Positions 12,321 through 23,100 of a stretch of DNA of 64,000 bases are shown piece after piece (the stretch's first letter is position 1; each line of letters begins with the position of its first letter). The DNA comes from Theocolax elegans (lineage: Eukaryota; Arthropoda; Insecta; Hymenoptera; Cerocephalidae): NCBI GenBank assembly GCA_026168455.1, contig CM047428.1, forward strand, positions 82,726,594-82,790,593. Reading direction: 5' to 3'. The notes below the pieces were generated by a model that did no database searches, had not been told where the DNA came from, and was given only the letters and a program-made list of their open reading frames with translations. The position numbers and the translations under genes are program-made.

Positions 12321-13047
12321 TTATTTTTCTATACGTTTATCAATAAAATTCGATGGATAATTATTATTAATTAATATTTGTTTGATAATACTCAAATTAT
12401 TGTCATTAAATTGAATGGCTGATAAATTTATGACCCTATCAACTAAATTATAAATGGCTATTGTACGTATTAAAAGTGTTGTTACTAAATTCAAATTATA
12501 TGTACGGATGTGTATATAAATAGTTGTAAATTGTAATGATTTTAAATCATGCGCGCTTTTTGAGTATACAGCTAAGTTTGTCCACATTTGTATCTTTATG
12601 TATTTGCTACTAGAGATGAGTTTAGTACCGGTATAGACACCGAGCGAATCGGTCTATACGTTGTGTGTCACGAGGTGCTCATACTAATTAATATGTGCTT
12701 TTAATACGATGTAAATAAGTCTGAAATAAATCATCAATTATTACATACATCACAATAATAAATCTGTTGTTCATTAATAGTCTTGTTTATTACCTAATAA
12801 GTAAATATCTCAACAACAAAAAGTATTCCATATATTTCCAAATATATAAAATAAGAAACAATTATCTACATATTGTCTGTAAAATAAAATACTATCTCCA
12901 AGTTTATCGATGCAAACATTTTCTAATTCTTCCAAGAATATTTCCGCTAAAATTGGAATGCAATTTCCTCCCATAGAACACCCCAACTTTTGGCTAAAAA
13001 TTTTACCACTAAACTGAAAATACGTTGAATTAAAAAGGAACACAATA
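12321..13047 (-). pseudogene. Penelope-like retroelement reverse transcriptase remnant
   Basis: On the complement, 12810-13047 encodes FSQKLGCSMGGNCIPILAEI followed by FLEELE and FYRQYVDNC. This has the arrangement of the Penelope-like RT palm: a G-x-x-MG block, then LAEIF, then YVDD. The catalytic YVDD reads YVDN, losing the second aspartate. A further piece at 12321-12587 carries NLVDRVINLSAIQF and NNNYPSNFID, resembling the post-RT region of these elements. Frames are interrupted and no GIY-YIG endonuclease was found, so the copy is dead. The upstream end is cut by the MITE at 13052. Confidence 0.65.
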
Positions 13048-13051
13048 CCAT

Positions 13052-13254
13052 TGTCACGTACATCGCCGCGCGACTTGGGCATATGAGAAGGAGTCAAGTG
13101 ACAGATAGGAAGTGTGTAACTTGTATCGTCGATGCTCCGTCCGGGTGGACGGTAGCTCGACGGTCAGAGCGCGCGATTCGCACGCTGAGGTCCCGGGGTC
13201 GAATCCCGCAGTTCACCTTTTTATTTCTCGCTTCTCTCCTATTCATACGTAACA
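13052..13254 (+). mobile_element. tRNA-like MITE/SINE, copy 1
   Basis: The element begins TGTCACG and ends CGTAACA, giving short imperfect terminal inverted repeats, and is flanked by CCAT at 13048-13051 and 13255-13258. The core (about 13146-13217) looks tRNA-derived: TAGCTCGACGGTCAGAGC (D arm / A box) and GGTCGAATCCC (T arm / B box), followed by CACCTTTTT. The anticodon arm does not fold and the acceptor spacing is abnormal, so this is not a working tRNA. A sister copy at 17730-17926 shares both ends and the core. Confidence 0.7.
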
Positions 13255-13407
13255 CCATTCAAAAACTTTTCTAAACATAGGGATAGATAAGTCTTTAAAA
13301 ACTTTTTCTTTAATTCATTAACATTTAAATTACTATTTATACATTTGAATATAATAACACTACGTCTAAAGAAATCAAACTATTTAGGTGGAATAAATTG
13401 TGTAGAT

Positions 13408-14146
13408 AAAAAAATTGAACTTATCGATCGCTACGAACATTCATTATTGTAGATTCAAGAAACAACTAATTTTGCTGATGTTTTGGGCGTTTTTTCACCG
13501 TCCCTTTTTAAGGCTAAAGAATACAATTATCGAAAATAAATTTTACAGAAAATATATACATATAAAAGTAAATACTAAACACACACTCATTCGTGTCACC
13601 AAGATTTTTTTCCACAGACATAAAAATTACATCAACTGGATTCACTTAAATTAAAACCATTAGAATTAAAAAAATTTCTTTTTTTTATAAGAATTAAAGA
13701 ATTTTATAATTATTTTTTCTGTTACCTGAGAAAACTAAAATAAATTCACATCATACAAGCACAGTCAGAAGCTTGCGTAAATTACATACGAGGATTTATT
13801 TTAGTTTCTCAATTAACGGGAAAAAAAATTTATAAAGAATTTTTTAATTATTATAAAAATTATTTTTAATTCTAATGATATCAATTTTAGTGTACCCAGT
13901 TGTTAATTCACGCCACGTATTAAGTTGTAGGTTTTTGTGTCAGTGGAAAAAATAAAAATTTTGATGAGTCGAATTAGTGTGTGTTTAGTATTTAATTTTA
14001 TGTGTATATATTTTTTGTAAAATTTTTTTTCGATAATTGTATTTTTTTAGCCTTGAAAAGGGACGGCTAAACGTCGGCAAAATTTGCTGTTTCTCGAATC
14101 CACAGTAATGTATGTTCGTAGCGATCAATAAATTCAATTTTTTCAT
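13408..14146. repeat. Foldback element, about 0.74 kb
   Basis: Left-arm sequence ATCGATCGCTACGAACAT through CCGTCCCTTTTTAAGGCTAA is inverted on the right, ending near 14146 (ATGTTCGTAGCGATCAATAA). Arms are imperfect, with roughly 200 bp recognisable. There is no coding content. Confidence 0.65.
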
Positions 14147-14175
14147 GTATTTAATGCTTCCTATATATACCAAAA

Positions 14176-14925
14176 AGGTTCTCATTAGTAATCAAGCTGT
14201 ACCAATAGGTCCTCACTTGACAATCACCAATTATAAGTATATAATACAATATTATAAATTATAACGATTGTTTTAACTGTATGCTCTAGTGGGTCCTCAA
14301 TAATAATAAACTATACCCAGAGGTACTCATTTGACAACCATCCGTTATAAAATAGCAAATTATTTGTTTAAATATATGGAAATTGTTTTTGTTGAACAAA
14401 AAACAACCACATTCCCACTTGGCGATGTTTCGATGATAATTCGCCATCCTCTTGAAACCGTACAATATTGTCAAATTATTACATTATTCACATCCATTGT
14501 TTGCCTGTGTTGTAAAAGGGACAAGAGAACAAGACTAGAGACTTTAGTCTTGTTCGCTTGTACCTTTTACTTTTATATTAATTTATTGGCGTTGTTTATA
14601 AATGTTTAAATTTTATATTTATAATTATATCAAGTAGATAATATTTAAAAAAAATGTTTTATAATGTAATAAAAAAGATATAGACAGACTTGAAAATTGT
14701 TATCAAAACGTCGCCAAATGAGAATCTGGTTGTATTTTGTTCAACAAAAACAATTTCCATATACTTACATAAAAAATCACAATTTTCGGCAATTAATTAA
14801 AGAACAAGCAAATTATTTATTTTTATTTATTTAAATACAATACTATTAGTATACAAATACTAAAGATTCTCAATAAACAAACTGTACCCGACGGTCCTCG
14901 TTTGGGTCCTGCTAATTATTAATAT
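14176..14925. repeat. Three dispersed ~55-bp direct repeats and an inner inverted repeat
   Basis: Direct repeats start near 14177 (GGTTCTCATTAGTAATCAAG), 14290 (GGTCCTCAATAATAATAAAC) and 14868 (GATTCTCAATAAACAAACTG). Each continues into TACCC/ACC, GGTCCTC and TTGACAA-like words. Between them TATGGAAATTGTTTTTGTTG (about 14374) is inverted near 14763, and both arms carry a GGCGACGTTT-type word. This resembles the repeated and inverted ends of Penelope-like elements; that family link is inference. Confidence 0.45.
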
Positions 14926-14929
14926 TATT

Positions 14930-16740
14930 TTTACATAATTCACGGAAAGAGATCTGGTAATGCTATTCTACCACGTATAGTGTAAAAGTAACAAGCCAAA
15001 CCGTATTTAATAGTAGGTATACGAGCAATATTAATATGGTATTCGAGAGTTCACAACCCTTCGATACAACGAGAAAAATTTGGAATTTTGAAATTGCGTA
15101 ATATCAATATTAATGTAAATGTCACTTGCCATCCATATTTAATAATAGGTTTCAAAGTTGGACATACAATATTTGAATTTTGGTATCCTCGCGTGCAATT
15201 AAGAGAGTAATCGAGAATTCCCAAGTTTTGCACGTGAGGTTACTTGTACGACTTGGAGTCACATGCGCCCAAGATTGAAATCATACTTGCCAATGATCGA
15301 GTCAAGAGGTTAGAGAGTTACTTGTACATATGGCAATCCAAGTTTGGGAGCTTTACACGCGCAACATAATAATAATAATTTAATGGACGATTATCATGAC
15401 CATTATGGAAAACAGCGTTTACCATCGTTGTATTAAAGGATTTCCTAATAGTGTGGAATAGTAGTAATTACAATTTTTGCAATAAATTATTCCAAAGTAC
15501 TGGAATACCAGAAGCAACATTATATTGAAAATAAGGGATATGGTTATCTTGGTCATTACATATTTATTTTTTGGTATTATATGATTCCAATTACATGTTG
15601 TGATGTATTATGTCAAATTTTTGGGCATATAGAATTTTAATATAACTATATATTAGGTAAATATTTTTTGTAATTAATAAAATAAAATAAACATATATAA
15701 TCCGATATATTTATTATAACACAAACACATACGCATATATGTTAATTAATTAAAAAATCCAAAATTCTAATTAATATATATTTTTAATTAATTATTAGTA
15801 AATATATACCTATAATTAAACTAAATATAATGAAAGTAAGATATTAAAAGTTGTCAAGTAACACATTGAAAATACATTATTACTGTGACGAATTTATATA
15901 GTGTGTGGACTGTCCACCAAAATCTTACGAATTCTCCGAAAGGTGCGCAAATTTCGGGGTATAAATAAACTCGACGCGCTTAATTTGCTCTCTCTCTCTC
16001 TCTCTTGCTTCACGCTCGCCGAAATTTACATATATTCATATAATTATTAAGTTTCTTTTTGATACGCAGTTCATAAATTTCTAATGTACTTAAAATTTAA
16101 CAATTAAGTGCGTAAATTCAAATAATGATTAATGCGAAATTGGTAATGCAATGAATAAATAGAATTTATTCAATTTATCCTGTGGAAAGAACATCTGTAG
16201 CACTTGTGAACTGACACCTTTTTGTAAAAAGATCATTTTTGTCGATACTCCGACAAAAAAATGTATACTCTTTTTTCCGGTTAAAATACACATTTTCTAC
16301 GTATGTTCTATAGGATACTTTCTGTGAGAATCGAGATAGGGTTGATCCTATGGAATGTGATGGAATGCACGTTTCTCGGGTATCGCAAAGGGAAAGGGAT
16401 TATCGTACAGTTAACTTTTAGTTTTACCGAGTGGCATCGATTTATTTTTGAACGAAGGGACATTTTTTTATACCTAAAACTTGCGATTGTCTAAGAATTT
16501 TTAATGTAATCTTTGCGGCAAATGGCAATATTGAATTCGCTAGAACTTATTCAATTTTTGTATTAATTATGCGTAGTACTCCAAAAAATTTAAAATTATT
16601 AAAAGGATACGTATCTGTGTTATTGCGTAATGCAGTTTCACAAATTACAATTTTCATTTGTTTCGTAAAAGACCCTTCTAGTGCATATCTGTGAGACATC
16701 GATACAACAGATCGCTTTACATTTTAACCTGCAATTGGAT
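14930..16740. other. Intergenic DNA with a short (CT)n run, nothing coding recognised
   Basis: The interval is mostly AT-rich. A segment at about 15890-16020 carries a TATAAATA-like word and a CT run (about 15985-16004), which could be an old promoter or LTR fragment, but no paired terminus was found. Imperfect short direct repeats (for example ACTTGTAC, CATATTTAATA) occur at about 15000-15360. Confidence 0.35.
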
Positions 16741-16755
16741 GCGAGGTTCCGAATG

Positions 16756-16763
16756 TATAAATA
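16756..16763 (+). promoter_or_regulatory. TATA box of the 201-aa protein gene
   Basis: TATAAATA lies about 115 bp upstream of the ATG at 16871. A start of transcription about 30 bp downstream would give a short leader. The interval between box and ATG has no other ATG in strong context. Confidence 0.5.
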
Positions 16764-16870
16764 CTGCTCCCTAAAAGTGGTATAACCATTTCTTCTTTGG
16801 CTTTCGAAGAGTGCACATCGGCCTGAAGGTTGTTACAACAGTTACAAAGTATTGTACCGACAGTTATAAA

Positions 16871-18956
16871 ATGGAGAATAATCAAGTAGCCGAGGAGCAG
16901 TCAACGAGCAAGGAGCTAGCAACAAGCGAAACTCAACCTTCTGTCGTGCATCAAGGTACTTTTTAACATTTCTTTAATTTTAATAAAAGGTACTGGTGAA
17001 GGGGATTAAGACGATACCGCCCGATAATAATTTTATTTAATTCTTTCTTTTGCTTATTAAATAATGAGATGTTCATATATATTTGCGTAGCAAAATATTC
17101 AATCTTGCATGGATGAGAAGTGCACATTGTTTTTTCCCTTCAAATTTCCCGCAATTGAAAATATTTATTTGTGCAAAAAAGTGTATCGATGTTTGCAAAA
17201 TCAAGAAAAGGGCTCACCATTGTGTAAATGCGACATGTCGACTCACTAAATATTAAATTGATTCTGTTTTCTCGTTTATTAAATTAATTATGTTGATGAT
17301 AAATTTAATTCGAGTAAATTAATCCATTGAATAATCAATGTTATTAGATCAGTTTAAAAATTTTTTAAATTTTTAACTCAAAATTTTGTTTTTATTAGTA
17401 TATAGCTCTGATATACCTTTACTTTTTAATGAATGACAAATAATTTAGGTGAAAAGTTAAATTTTACATTTTAAGCACGATCATTTTAATAACACTTAAT
17501 AAAAATAAATAGCTGATGTATAGTTAAATCTCTAAATACTTAGACTTAAATATTAACTGTTAAAAGTAAATTTACCTTCTATTATTTTAATAGAACATTA
17601 ACTTATCTGTACAGCTATAAAAGTAATGTGCTTATCATAAACTTTTCAATAGAAGGAAGTTTTGCATTTTTGAGAAAAATATTACATCTAAATATATTGT
17701 ATACATAGACACGGAATTTCTTGAGATAGTGTTACGGATTAAAAAGGCGAGGAGCGAAAAAAGGTGGACGACGGGATTCGAACACACGGACCTTTGATTA
17801 TGAATCTCGTACTCTGACCATCGAGCTAACGTCCGCGCTGCAATGCAACGCTTACATTAGTCGAGACACCTTATCGCTCACTCTGTCCTTCTCATACACC
17901 TAAGTCGCGCGGAGACGCCCGTGACAATAGTTTATCCATAAAATACGATGACAATTTTTCATAAATATGAAGAAGATAATCTACAAATTTTAAGAAAATC
18001 GGTTAAAAATTAGCTGAGTTGCTTAACTAATCTTATTACATACCCACACAGAAACCCATTCATACATTTTAGGGTGAGTCTTGTATAAGTTGTACGTTGC
18101 GTAAATTCTAGTTTTAAGTCAATAGGTATTGTTTTTGATTTATCGCATATATTGTCATTGTGAAAATATAAGGCTCTCCAGACAAACAACAGATGTAAAA
18201 TCATAAAAAACAATGTCTTGTTTAAAAAAGAAAAATTATGTCTTAATTCTACAAAAAATCCAAATGAATTGAATAAAGTAACTATATTACTAAAATTACA
18301 AGCATTAATTATTAAAAAAAAGTGTAGCCGATGGAACGATATTTGAACAAAATTTTAAAAATCTTTCCATTTAAATGAATGTAAATTTTTTTCAAAAATA
18401 GAAATTATTGCTGAATCAGTTTCAATTTTTTCGAAAATTAATTCAGGTAATTCTAAATGATATTAGCTTAAAGATGAAGAAAATACCTGTATTTTGCTTT
18501 TTTTTAAATTTATTCTAGGATATTTTCTTCAAATATAAGAAGAAATGTTTGATTAGTACTTTAACATATTAGCTCAGTTTAAAAATATTAGAACTAAAAA
18601 AAATTATCGAGCTAAAGCATTTAAAGTCAATAATAAGTCAATTTTCATTTTGCCAAGTAAAACGAAATAATTAAATAAGGATTGATAAACGATAGGAAAC
18701 AGGTGATAAATGTTTTGCATTTCTCGATATTACACCGATAGATTTTTTTATTCTCTATAACGTACATTTGGTCCAATTAAAAATAATTAATAATATCAGT
18801 TTTGAAAATTTAAATTTTCATAAATTAAAAATTATCTTTATAACAAAACTATATGGGGGATAAATAACTAAAGACTTTTTCGTAATGCAAAAAATAAAAA
18901 GCAAACTACAAACGCAAGCTGAGCGATATTGATCGAGTAGTTTCGAAAATACGGCG

Positions 18957-18993
<37 letters not shown>

Positions 18994-20083
18994 TCCATAC
19001 AGATATTTTTTATAGAGAAAGACAGTTTATATTATAATAATACACTAATAATAAACTTATATAATAATAATACACTGAAATTTAATAAAGATATAAGGGA
19101 AGCTAGTTTCAAGCAAATACAATAACCCATTAACGACCAAAGACGTCATTTTCTGGACCTATATTTGATCGCAAAATTATTTTTAAAACGAAACAGTGAA
19201 TTGATCCAAGATACCGTCCCTTACGTTTTTGAGTATGGATTATGGATAGTTTATAAAAAAATTAGTGATATTAAAAAAAAATTTTTTCATGAATGATTTT
19301 TCCAGTTTAAAATCCATCAATATTGAAATCTGTCTTCAACCATGAGTGCAGAAAATAGTTGAACTTTAACAGGAAAAATTTATATTTGACTATTTTTCTT
19401 CGAAATGGCGGATAAAATGCACAAATCTGTTAAAAAAAATCCTTTTCTCGATAATATTTTTTTTCTGTTAAACTATGAAGTTTAGAAAAAAGTTTTATAG
19501 AAAAAAATGTCTTATAATTTGCCAAGAAATACTCCCAAATTTCTTCAGATTATTTGGAGAAATTTTTTTATTTTTCAAAAAATTACAAATTTCGAAATTC
19601 CAAAAAATTAAAAAAAAATCTGAAAAAATTTGAGCGCATTCTTTGACTAATTCTAAGACTTTTTTGTTGTTATAACAATTTTCCTAAAGTCCATAGTTTT
19701 CGAGAAAGTTGAAACGAGTGAAAAGAAATCGCACTATGTTTATTAATTTTTCTCGAAAACTATGGACTTTAGAAAAATTTTTATAAGAACAAAAAAGTCT
19801 TAGAATTAATCAAAGAATACGCTCAAATTTTTTCACATTTTTTTAAAATTTTTTGGAAATTCAAAATTTGTGGTTTTTTGATTCACTGATTTACAAATAA
19901 TTTTGCGATCAAATATAGGTCCAGAAAATGACGTCTTTGGTCGTTAATGGGTTATTGTATTTGCTTGAAACTAGCTTCCCTTATATCTTTATTAAATTTC
20001 AGTGTATTATTATTATATAAGTTTATTATTAGTGTATTATTATAATATAAACTGTCTTTCTCTATAAAAAATATCTGTATGGA

Positions 20084-20116
<33 letters not shown>

Positions 20117-23100
20117 CGCCGTATTTTCGAAACTACTCGATCAATATCGCTCAGCTTGCGTTTGTAGTTTGCTTTTTATTTTTCGCATTACGAAAAAGTC
20201 TTTGGTTATTTATCCCCCATATAGTTTTGTTATAAAGATAATTTTTAATTTTTGAAAAATTAAATTTTCAAAAACTGATATTATTATTAATTTTTTTTAA
20301 TTGGACCAAATGTACGTTATAGAGAATAAAAAAATCTATCGGTTCGATTTAAACAGTTAAATATGGTTAACAATTTATAGTGAATGACCTTCTAATGTTT
20401 ATAAATTGTAAAAATTTCAGGTAATTATATCGACTAGTCTTGATTTAAAAAGATAATTTTATTATATTTTTAATTGAAAAATTTTGGAATATTTGAAACC
20501 GAAGATTATGAATAATATATTAATTGAAAATTGACGGAATGACCTTCATTTTTCTATTTTAATCATTTTTTTATTGCATTTTTCATATAGATCGTATTGT
20601 TAAACATCAAATAAAATTATCTCAAATGATAAATTCAAAACATATTTGAATTTTTGGAGGGTACTGTAAATATTACTTGAAAGAAGGAAAAAAATTTAAT
20701 CTTCAAAAAATCTTAAAGTAAAAGTGTATTGGGTTTTATATATATAAGCTATTCAAGTCATCTAATTGGATCAAATTTTAAAATGCATCAAATTTTGGGT
20801 ACAGCCTGGAAATATTATCCAGAAAACAGAAAAAATTTTTAGATGCTAAATAGTACATTACATACCATGGTCAGTAAAATAAGACATGTCTCGGATCACA
20901 TGTAATAGTCGGCCCAATATTTTCTCAAATATTACACAAAACCCTCTTTTAAAAGAGCAATTTAGTTCGCTAATACCGGTAAACTTGATATAATACTTTG
21001 TAATAAATACATGCATGGGCGATTTAGAGTCAAAATTTAAAACATCAAGCTATATTTCCTTACTATAGAGTTACCTGTGCAGTGGGTCTAATCTGCCCAG
21101 CAAGATTTATTAGTATTGAAAGAATTATCCATGCAAAAAATAAAAATGCGTTTACTTAAAGTTTTACAACAGCTAGAAAAATGTTAATTAGATTTTGGTA
21201 ATGATGTCCTTGCACTTATTTGGTATACTGGTTATACAAAATAAGCGGATGGACAATGTAAATAAGTAATTTTTTTTCATATTACTTTAGTGTTTAGTTT
21301 TTATTATTTTGTTTTTCTTTGTTAAATTTGATTATTTGTTGTTAGATTTTAAGTTTTACCAGCCCTATGTACAGATAAATTTCGTTTATTTCTATAGGGG
21401 TTACATCATTTTTGTATAATGTTCGTAATTTTTTTAACTGGTTAAATAAGTAAATAAAATATATTTTTATGCCTTACGAAAACTAGCACATCTGAATGCT
21501 TTAGTAAAGTAAATGTGCTACTCTTCGTATGGCACGGCGATGTAATCTAATAAAATTATCAATTTTAATATACTAAATGCATTTTTAAATGTAACAGCAA
21601 ATTCATAATTAGCGACTTCGAAAACCCATATTATATATACTGCCGTCCATATTTATTTGCCTACCCAAAGAAAAAAATAACATAAAATTAAACGTTTGTG
21701 TACGGAAGTATTATTGCTAGGGAAGTATATAGGCTATAAAATCCTGCAGGGGCTCATTTTGTAGATTTGTATGAGTGTTTTATGATACATTCAATCCCAA
21801 ATCGATTAATAATTTTTTCTGCCTTCCGGCCGGAAAGCGGCAACTTCCCGGCTGCTGCGCGAATTGAATTTGCCGTTTTTCGGCAACGTCGAGCAGAAAA
21901 ATAGTATACACACCTTGGTCAGTAAAAAAGAAAGCCTCAGATCACATGTTCGTCCACCTCGGCTTCACCTCGGCCGACAATTACATGTGATCTGAGACAT
22001 TTCTTATTTTACTAACCATGGTATGTAATATACTAAATTAAATTTTATATCAAGACTTAACCGTAGAATCTTGTGAGAAAATTTTTTATAATAAATTTAA
22101 TAATGGAATTCGAACGCTTGTTGTAAGAGCTTTTGACTAAGGGAGCATAAAAGTTACACGTGTTTTAAACAATAAATAATTGTACGATTTTTCGGCATCC
22201 CTTAATATTGGAAATGGGGGCGAAATAGAAATAAAAAGTCATTGATCTTTATAAAATAACTCTTTAATAAACCGTCACGAGGAAGATTAGGTTTTTACTT
22301 CTGAATACGCAGTTCGAGAGTAGATCGAGATTACTCCTACGAAGTCTCAAATACAACTAACTAACATTGGTCATTAAAAAGAGGAAAACCCCGTATATTC
22401 TGCAGCATATGCATACTGCACACATCTGTGTAGAAAGGGCTAATTTCAAAAAGTATAGTTGCTTAGACCGGCCGCTCAGTCTGTAATTGCATTAGCAGGC
22501 AATGTCATAAAACCGTTCTTTCTACATATTGACTATGAAAAACATTAAGCTAGACGAGTGATTTTTGTATACGTATTTTATCAATAATCAATAACACTTA
22601 ATAATTGGAATATTATTATTATAAATGAAAATGATTATTTTTATAACAATTAGTAATAGAAAAAATTCAACTGGTTAGTTTTTATCAATCCATAACTAAA
22701 ATAAATAATAAACATTTAAGGTAAAAGTCCCTATTAATAAACGATTTTTAACATGTCTTTTACTTCGATCTCAATAAAAATTGAAATAAGCATAAATGTT
22801 GGGATGTGCGTTTCTTTCTTAACAATTACCTGGTTTAACATTTTAATTTAATCGGTTTTAGGAGTAGTTTAGATTTTCCTCGATATTGATGAACAAACCA
22901 TATTTATTTATTTGGCGACGTTTCGATGGATATCCTCCATCCTCATCAGGCTATACTATTTCGTCAATATATAGGTATACACATATTATTAGAGATGCTG
23001 TTAATAATATGTGTATACCTATATATTGACGAAATAGTATAGCCTGATGAGGATGGAGGATATCCATCGAAACGTCGCCAAATAAATAAATATGGTTTGT

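Noticed and set aside
13141..13220. Functional tRNA gene
   Set aside because: D and T arms are recognisable, but acceptor spacing and the anticodon arm fail. It is the core of a repeated element with target duplications.
15880..16030. Solo LTR with TATA box
   Set aside because: There is no matching terminus, target duplication or second copy. A TATAAATA word and a CT run alone are not enough.
18735..20343. Palindromes as pure assembly artefacts
   Set aside because: Arms differ at scattered positions, have unequal indels, and the same arms recur at several independent sites. Long reads would still be decisive.
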